A stretch of DNA of 61,498 nt. It comes from Actinomadura nitritigenes (GTDB taxonomy: Bacteria; Actinomycetota; Actinomycetes; Streptosporangiales; Streptosporangiaceae). The position numbers and the translations under genes were made by a program. Where the stretch lies: the NCBI RefSeq assembly GCF_017573545.1, contig NZ_JAGEOK010000048.1, forward strand, positions 1 through 61,498, written 5' to 3'. The notes under the pieces were generated by a model, which saw nothing but the letters and a program-made list of their open reading frames with translations, was not told the origin of the DNA and made no database searches. Of this stretch, positions 56,843-61,498 are shown in pieces (position 1 is the stretch's first letter; every line of letters starts with the position of its first letter).

Positions 56843-57439
56843 GTGCGGATACCGGAGGACGGTGAGATTCGGGAGTTGCACGAGCGGCTGGCGCCCGGCC
56901 GGGAGGCGTTCGAGCTGGTCTGGACGCACTGCGTGATCGTGTGCCGGATCGCCGAGCAGCTGATGGACGCCGGCGGCCTGGACGTCGACAAGGAGCTCGT
57001 GCGGGCCGGGTGCCTGCTGCACGACGTCGGGGTGTACCGGCTGTACGACATCACCGGGGAGCTCGACCACAAGCAGTACATCCGGCACGGGATGATCGGG
57101 CACGGGCTGCTCGCGGAGGAGGGCCTTTCCGAGGTGCTCTGCCGGTTCTGCTCGCACCATACCGGGATGGGGCTGACCAGGGACGACGTCGAGCGGCAGA
57201 ACCTGCCCCTGCCCCGCGCCGACTACCTGGCCGAGACGGGCGAGGAGCGGCTCGTCATGTACGCGGACAAGTTCCACAGCAAGACCGACCCGCCGTCGTT
57301 CGTCAACGCCTCGTCCTACGCGGTGCACGTGCGGCGGTTCGGCGGCGACAAGGTCGCGAGGTTCAAGGCGATGCGCGAGCTCTACGGCGTGCCCGATCTC
57401 GAGCCCCTGGCGGCGGAGTACGGTCACACGCTCGTGTGA
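56843..57439 (+). CDS. HD-domain hydrolase
   Basis: 198-residue metal-dependent phosphohydrolase-like protein. His/Asp ligands appear in WTHCVIVCRIAEQL, AGCLLHDVGVYRLYDI (the HD pair), QYIRHGMIGHGLL and CSHHTGMGL, with a later MYADKFHSKTDPPSF segment. It resembles the HD (YfbR/uncharacterised HDIG-like) proteins; the substrate is unknown. GTG 56843 is consistent with a leaderless message. It is followed by a set of 13-bp direct repeats and a helicase gene. Confidence 0.85.
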   Translation: MRIPEDGEIRELHERLAPGREAFELVWTHCVIVCRIAEQLMDAGGLDVDKELVRAGCLLHDVGVYRLYDITGELDHKQYIRHGMIGHGLLAEEGLSEVLCRFCSHHTGMGLTRDDVERQNLPLPRADYLAETGEERLVMYADKFHSKTDPPSFVNASSYAVHVRRFGGDKVARFKAMRELYGVPDLEPLAAEYGHTLV

Positions 57440-57449
57440 CGCCAGGCCC

Positions 57450-57514
57450 GCCCGTCCGTGCCGCCCGTCCGTGCCGCTCGTATGGGCCGCTCATATGGGC
57501 CGCTCATAGGGGCC
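57450..57514. repeat. Five tandem 13-bp direct repeats upstream of the helicase gene
   Basis: Units: two identical GCCCGTCCGTGCC (57450-57462, 57463-57475), then GCTCGTATGGGCC, GCTCATATGGGCC and GCTCATAGGGGCC (57476-57514). The last three are related to each other and share the GC.CGT..G..CC frame with the first two. The array ends about 50 nt before the helicase start. Confidence 0.85.
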
Positions 57515-57565
57515 GCGCGGCGGCGGGTGACGCGAGCAGTGGGCGATCCGGGGCAGGATGGAGGA

Positions 57566-60073
57566 GTGAGTCTGATCGATGAGCTTCCTTCCGGTACCGA
57601 CGCCGATCCCGATTCGCTGTTCGAGGCGTTCGAGCGATGGGTGTCCGGGCGCGGGATCACGCTGTACCCCGCGCAGGAGGAGGCGCTCATCGAGGTCGTC
57701 TCGGGCGCGAACGTGATCCTCTCGACGCCGACCGGGTCCGGCAAGAGCCTGGTGGCGGCCGGGGCGCTGTTCGCGGCCCTCGGCAAGGACCAGGTCGGGT
57801 TCTACACGGCGCCGATCAAGGCGCTGGTGTCGGAGAAGTTCTTCGACCTGTGCGAGATGTTCGGCCGCGAGAACGTCGGGATGATGACCGGCGACGCCAG
57901 CGTGAACGCGGACGCGCCGATCGTGTGCTGCACCGCCGAAGTGCTGGCGAACATCGCGCTGCGGGACGGCGCGGACGCCGACATCGGCGTGGTCGTGATG
58001 GACGAGTTCCACTTCTACGCCGAGCCGGAGCGGGGCTGGGCGTGGCAGATCCCGCTGCTGGAGCTGCCGCAGACCCAGTTCCTGCTGATGTCGGCGACGC
58101 TCGGCGACGTGTCGTTCTTCCAGAAGGACCTGATGCGCCGGACGGGCCGCCCGACCGCGCTGGTGACGTCCGCGGAGCGGCCCGTCCCGCTGATCTACGA
58201 CTACCGGGTGACGCCGCTGCACGAGACGATCGAGGAGCTGCTCGCCGAGCAGAAGGCGCCGATCTACCTGGTGCACTTCACGCAGGCGGCGGCGATCGAG
58301 CGGGCGCAGTCGCTGATGAGCATCAACGTGTGCACGAAGGCGGAGAAGGCGCGGATCGCGGAGCTGATCGGCAACTTCCGGTTCACCACGAAGTTCGGGC
58401 GGAACCTGTCCCGGTTCGTCCGGCACGGGATCGGGGTGCACCACGCGGGGATGCTGCCGAAGTACCGGCGGCTGGTGGAGCGGCTCGCGCAGGCGGGGCT
58501 GCTGAAGGTCATCTGCGGGACGGACACACTGGGCGTGGGGGTGAACGTCCCGATCCGGACGGTGGTGTTCACCGCGCTCAGCAAGTACGACGGGCACCGG
58601 GTGCGGCGGCTGCGGGCGCGGGAGTTCCACCAGATCGCCGGGCGGGCCGGGCGCGCCGGGTTCGACACCGTCGGGTTCGTCGTCGCGCAGGCGCCCGAGC
58701 ACGTGGTGGAGAACGAGAAGGCCCTGGCCAAGGCGGGCGACGACCCGAAGAAGCGGCGGAAGGTGCAGCGCAAGAAGCCGCCGGAGGGGTTCGTCGGCTG
58801 GGACGAGGAGGTCTTCAGGAAGCTGCAGGACGCCGAGCCGGAGATGCTCCGGTCCCGGTTCCAGGTGTCCCACGCGATGCTGCTGTCGGTGATCGCCCGT
58901 CCGGGCAACGCGTTCCAGGCGATGAAGCGGCTGCTGACCGACAACCACGAGGAGCCGTCGGCGCAGCGCCGGCACATCTCCCGGGCCATCGCGATCTACC
59001 GGTCGCTGCTGGCCGGCGGGGTGGTGGAGGTGCTGCCGGAGCCCGACGACCTCGGCCGGTACGCGCGGATCACCGTGGACCTGCAGGAGGACTTCGCGCT
59101 CAACCAGCCGCTGTCGACGTTCGCGCTGGCCGCGTTCGAGGTGCTGGACCCGGCGTCGCCGTCGTACGCGCTGGACGTGCTGTCGGTGATCGAGGCGACG
59201 CTGGACGACCCGCGGCAGATCCTCGCCGCGCAGGTCAACAAGGCGCGCGGTGAGGCCGTCCAGGAGATGAAGGCGGAGGGGATCGAGTACGAGGAGCGGA
59301 TGGAGCTGCTCCAGGACGTCGACCACCCGAAGCCGCTGGAGGAGGAGCTCGGCGCCGCGTACGAGATCTACCGCGCCGGGCACCCGTGGGTGGGCGACCA
59401 TCCGCTGCGGCCGAAGTCGGTCGTCCGGGACATGTACGAGCGGGCGATGACGTTCACCGAGTACATCGGGTACTACGAGCTGGCCAGGGCCGAGGGGCTC
59501 GTCCTGCGGTACCTGTCGGGCGCGTACAAGGCGCTGCAGCAGACCGTCCCCGAGTCGATCAAGACCGACGACCTCATCGACCTGATCGAGTGGCTCGGGG
59601 AGCTGGTGCGGCAGGTGGACTCCAGCCTCCTGGACGAGTGGGAGCAGCTCGCCAACCCGGCCGACGAGGACGTGGACGAGCCGATCGAGGACCGGGTCAC
59701 GCGGGTGACCGCGAACGCGCGGGCGTTCCGCGTGCTGGTCCGCAACGCGATGTTCCGCCGGGTCGAGCTGGCGGCGCTGGAGCGGTACCGGGAGCTGGGC
59801 GAGCTGGACCCCGACTTCGGCGAGGACGCCTGGCGGGAGGCGATGGACGGCTACTTCGACGACCACGACGAGCTGCTCACCGGCCCGGACGCGCGCGGGC
59901 CGAAGCTGCTGCGGATCGAGGAGGTGCCGGACGACGCGCTGTGGCGGGTCCGGCAGGTGTTCGACGACCCGGCGGGCGACCACGACTGGGGCATCTCCGC
60001 CGAGGTCGACCTGGCGGGCTCCGACCAGGAGGGCGCGGCGGTCGTCCGGGTCACCGCCGTGGACCGCATGTGA
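57566..60073 (+). CDS. Ski2-like DEAD/DEAH-box helicase
   Basis: 835-residue superfamily-2 helicase. Walker A is STPTGSGKS (53-61), motif Ia TAPIKALVSEKFFDL, motif II MDEFH (145-149), motif III SATLG (176-180), and the second domain has VHHAGMLPKYRRLVERLAQ, KVICGTDTLGVGVNVPIRTVVF and HQIAGRAGRAGFDTVG. A basic linker (KKRRKVQRKK) and a long C-terminal helical region follow. It is close to RNA helicases of the Ski2/Mtr4/HelY group (actinobacterial HelY-like). GTG 57566 abuts GGAGGA; a CAGGAT six nt upstream would fit a leaderless start. Role in RNA turnover or DNA repair is inferred. Confidence 0.9.
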   Translation: MSLIDELPSGTDADPDSLFEAFERWVSGRGITLYPAQEEALIEVVSGANVILSTPTGSGKSLVAAGALFAALGKDQVGFYTAPIKALVSEKFFDLCEMFGRENVGMMTGDASVNADAPIVCCTAEVLANIALRDGADADIGVVVMDEFHFYAEPERGWAWQIPLLELPQTQFLLMSATLGDVSFFQKDLMRRTGRPTALVTSAERPVPLIYDYRVTPLHETIEELLAEQKAPIYLVHFTQAAAIERAQSLMSINVCTKAEKARIAELIGNFRFTTKFGRNLSRFVRHGIGVHHAGMLPKYRRLVERLAQAGLLKVICGTDTLGVGVNVPIRTVVFTALSKYDGHRVRRLRAREFHQIAGRAGRAGFDTVGFVVAQAPEHVVENEKALAKAGDDPKKRRKVQRKKPPEGFVGWDEEVFRKLQDAEPEMLRSRFQVSHAMLLSVIARPGNAFQAMKRLLTDNHEEPSAQRRHISRAIAIYRSLLAGGVVEVLPEPDDLGRYARITVDLQEDFALNQPLSTFALAAFEVLDPASPSYALDVLSVIEATLDDPRQILAAQVNKARGEAVQEMKAEGIEYEERMELLQDVDHPKPLEEELGAAYEIYRAGHPWVGDHPLRPKSVVRDMYERAMTFTEYIGYYELARAEGLVLRYLSGAYKALQQTVPESIKTDDLIDLIEWLGELVRQVDSSLLDEWEQLANPADEDVDEPIEDRVTRVTANARAFRVLVRNAMFRRVELAALERYRELGELDPDFGEDAWREAMDGYFDDHDELLTGPDARGPKLLRIEEVPDDALWRVRQVFDDPAGDHDWGISAEVDLAGSDQEGAAVVRVTAVDRM

Positions 60074-60102
60074 TCGACCGGACGTGGCGGGAGGGCCGAG
60101 GC

Positions 60103-60903
60103 ATGGTGCAGATCGCGGTCGCGCAGTTCGCGCCCGGTGAGGACAAGGACGCCAACCTGGCGTCGATCGGCGGGCTCGCCGCCGAGGCGGCGGGGCGCGG
60201 CGCGAGGGTCGTCGTGTTCCCGGAGTTCGCGATGTTCACCGCGCCGAGGCTGGACCGGCGGTTCCTCGACACGGCGGAGCCGCTGGACGGCCCGTTCGCG
60301 GCCGGGCTCGGCGAGCTGGCGCGCCGGCACGGCCTGCACGTGGTGGCGGGCGTGAACGAGCGGCTCGACGACCCCGGCCGGATCTCCAACACCCTCCTCG
60401 CGATCGGCCCGGACGGCGCCGTCGCCGCGACGTACCGCAAGACGCACCTGTACGACGCGTTCGGGTACAAGGAGTCGGACGTCGTCCGGCCCGGCCCGAT
60501 CGGCGACCCCGAGACGTTCACCGTGGACGGCGTGCGGTTCGGCATGCAGACCTGCTACGACGTCCGGTTCCCGGAGGTGACGCGCCGGATCGTGGACGCG
60601 GGCGCGGACGTGCTCGCGCTGCCCGCCGAGTGGGTGCCGGGGCCGCTCAAGGAGGACCACTGGCGCACGCTCGTCCGGGCCCGCGCGATCGAGAACACGA
60701 TCTACGTGGCGGCCGCCGGCCAGTGCGCCCCGACCGGTGCGGGCAACAGCATGATCGTCGACCCGATGGGCGTCGTCGTCGCGGCGCTGGGGGAGACGGC
60801 CGGCACCGCGGCCGCCGAGGTGTCGCCCGAGCGCGTCGCGGCCGTGCGGGAGAAGAATCCGGCGCTGTCCCTGCGCCGGTTCACCACCGTCCCGCTGGCC
60901 TGA
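60103..60903 (+). CDS. Carbon-nitrogen hydrolase (nitrilase superfamily)
   Basis: 266-residue C-N hydrolase. The catalytic triad is Glu41 (FPEFAMF), Lys113 (RKTHLYDAFGY) and Cys151 (MQTCYDVRFPEV). The pattern is most like the Nit/omega-amidase and deaminated-glutathione amidase branch (HLYDAFGYKESD, NTLLAIGPDGAVAATYRK). ATG 60103 has GGGAGGG seven nt upstream; a GTG at 60070 overlapping the helicase stop (GTGA) is a fair alternative and would add 11 residues. No signal peptide. Confidence 0.9.
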   Translation: MVQIAVAQFAPGEDKDANLASIGGLAAEAAGRGARVVVFPEFAMFTAPRLDRRFLDTAEPLDGPFAAGLGELARRHGLHVVAGVNERLDDPGRISNTLLAIGPDGAVAATYRKTHLYDAFGYKESDVVRPGPIGDPETFTVDGVRFGMQTCYDVRFPEVTRRIVDAGADVLALPAEWVPGPLKEDHWRTLVRARAIENTIYVAAAGQCAPTGAGNSMIVDPMGVVVAALGETAGTAAAEVSPERVAAVREKNPALSLRRFTTVPLA

Positions 60904-61003
60904 CCCGCCCGCCGGAGGCCGCGGGGTCCGGGACTGTATCGAGCGGGCAACGGTCTCCGGCATTCTCCGTGTGCGGCCGTGCGCGGACCGTGACGATCGG
61001 ACC

Positions 61004-61498
61004 GTGCCCGAATCCCGTGACCTCCCCCCGGCCGGATACACCCGCGCCGCGCCCCGCCCGCCACTCCGCTCCCGCCTGTTCGGTGCCCGCACCGCCCTGG
61101 CCTCTCGCGGCCGTTCGCCGTTCCCGGCCGCCGTGCTCGCCCTCGTCCTGGCGGCCGGCATCGTCGGCGTGATCGGCTACGGGACGAGGCGCGAACCCCC
61201 GGCGAGAACCCTCAGGCCGGACGCGGTGAGTCCGTCCGCGCCCATGTCCGGCGCACCGGGCGGCGCGGCCACCGTGCCGGGCGCAGCCGCCCCGACGTCC
61301 GTCCCGCCGGAGGCCCTGCCGGGAGCCGGGCCGGGAGCCGTGCCGGGCGTGCCCGCCCCCGTTCCCGGCGGCCCGGTGCACGCGCAGGACGGTGCGCCAG
61401 GGGCGCGTCCGGGAGGCGGAGCGTCGGGGACGGCGGCGCCGCCCGGGTCGTCGGGGGACGCCCAGGCCGGCCCGGCGCACGCCCGCCCGGCGGCCACG
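61004..61498 (+). CDS. Membrane-anchored low-complexity protein (partial, runs off right edge)
   Basis: A frame open from GTG 61004 to the end of the window (165 codons, no stop). About 45 N-terminal residues are Pro/Arg-rich, then a single membrane segment (AAVLALVLAAGIVGVIGYGT, about residues 47-66), then a Pro/Gly/Ala-rich stretch (about 75-165) with PG-rich repeats such as LPGAGPGAVPGVPAPVPGG. The folded domain expected after such a linker lies outside the window, so the function is unknown. No strong ribosome site is seen; the start is tentative. Confidence 0.65.
   Translation, partial: MPESRDLPPAGYTRAAPRPPLRSRLFGARTALASRGRSPFPAAVLALVLAAGIVGVIGYGTRREPPARTLRPDAVSPSAPMSGAPGGAATVPGAAAPTSVPPEALPGAGPGAVPGVPAPVPGGPVHAQDGAPGARPGGGASGTAAPPGSSGDAQAGPAHARPAAT

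Noticed and set aside
57450..57514. 13-bp repeats as a CRISPR array
   Set aside because: Units are directly adjacent with no spacers and are too short; no cas genes nearby.
57491..59983. An 830-codon open frame on the minus strand
   Set aside because: Antisense to the helicase gene; low-complexity product without motifs.

Overview
This window is a contiguous piece of a very GC-rich (roughly 72-75% by eye) actinobacterial chromosome. The lineage evidence is the usual actinomycete order parA-like / scpA / scpB / rluB / aroH / tyrA / cmk / der, the mixed GTG/TTG/ATG starts, many genes that appear to be leaderless, a PPOX/F420-type oxidoreductase, a GTP-type PEP carboxykinase and ectoine synthesis genes. 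The gene set fits a filamentous soil actinomycete such as the Actinomadura/Thermomonosporaceae group, but that placement is an inference. No rRNA, tRNA or CRISPR array was found.

Region 1 (1-8000) is a metal/stress-response cluster: a broken BlaI/CopY-type repressor gene, a Tat-exported methionine-rich multicopper oxidase with a small His-rich membrane protein, a ferredoxin-reductase-like flavoprotein under a CsoR/RcnR-like palindrome, a ChrB-like protein coupled to an MFS exporter, and an intact BlaI + M56 peptidase pair. Region 2 (8000-10550) holds a CapA-like phosphoesterase and a TetR-SDR operon with a perfect 26-bp palindrome.

Region 3 (10550-14090) is the most unusual part. A DUF222/HNH (13E12-type) endonuclease gene is flanked by two 204-bp inverted copies (202/204 identical) of a repeat that can fold, almost without unpaired bases, into a stem carrying a perfect four-way cloverleaf. 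The surroundings are non-coding, strand-asymmetric, and contain tandem repeats and a G-quadruplex motif.

Region 4 (14090-19430) has a nitronate-monooxygenase-like gene and a thiolase-like/DUF35 pair that share one operator motif, then GlxA/AraC-type, HD-domain and TetR genes. Region 5 (19430-26720) is an eight-gene ectABCD-ehuBCDA cluster, on the minus strand, for ectoine/5-hydroxyectoine synthesis and uptake, interrupted by two GC-rich hairpins. Region 6 (26725-42300) is core chromosome: proline iminopeptidase, a large coiled-coil protein with a recent internal duplication, pyrG, a NUDIX hydrolase, xerD, parA with a small possible ribbon-helix-helix partner, a SecD-head-like membrane protein, scpAB, rluB, aroH, tyrA, cmk and der.

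Region 7 (42300-61498) contains small membrane proteins, an F420/FMN-type oxidoreductase, an HSL-type hydrolase, a molybdate operon (HTH-TOBE regulator, modA, modB, modC), pckG, a DUF421 protein, soxR with its box, a GH65 phosphorylase/beta-phosphoglucomutase pair, gnd, an HD hydrolase, a Ski2-like helicase preceded by five 13-bp direct repeats, a nitrilase-family hydrolase, and a membrane-anchored protein that runs off the right edge.
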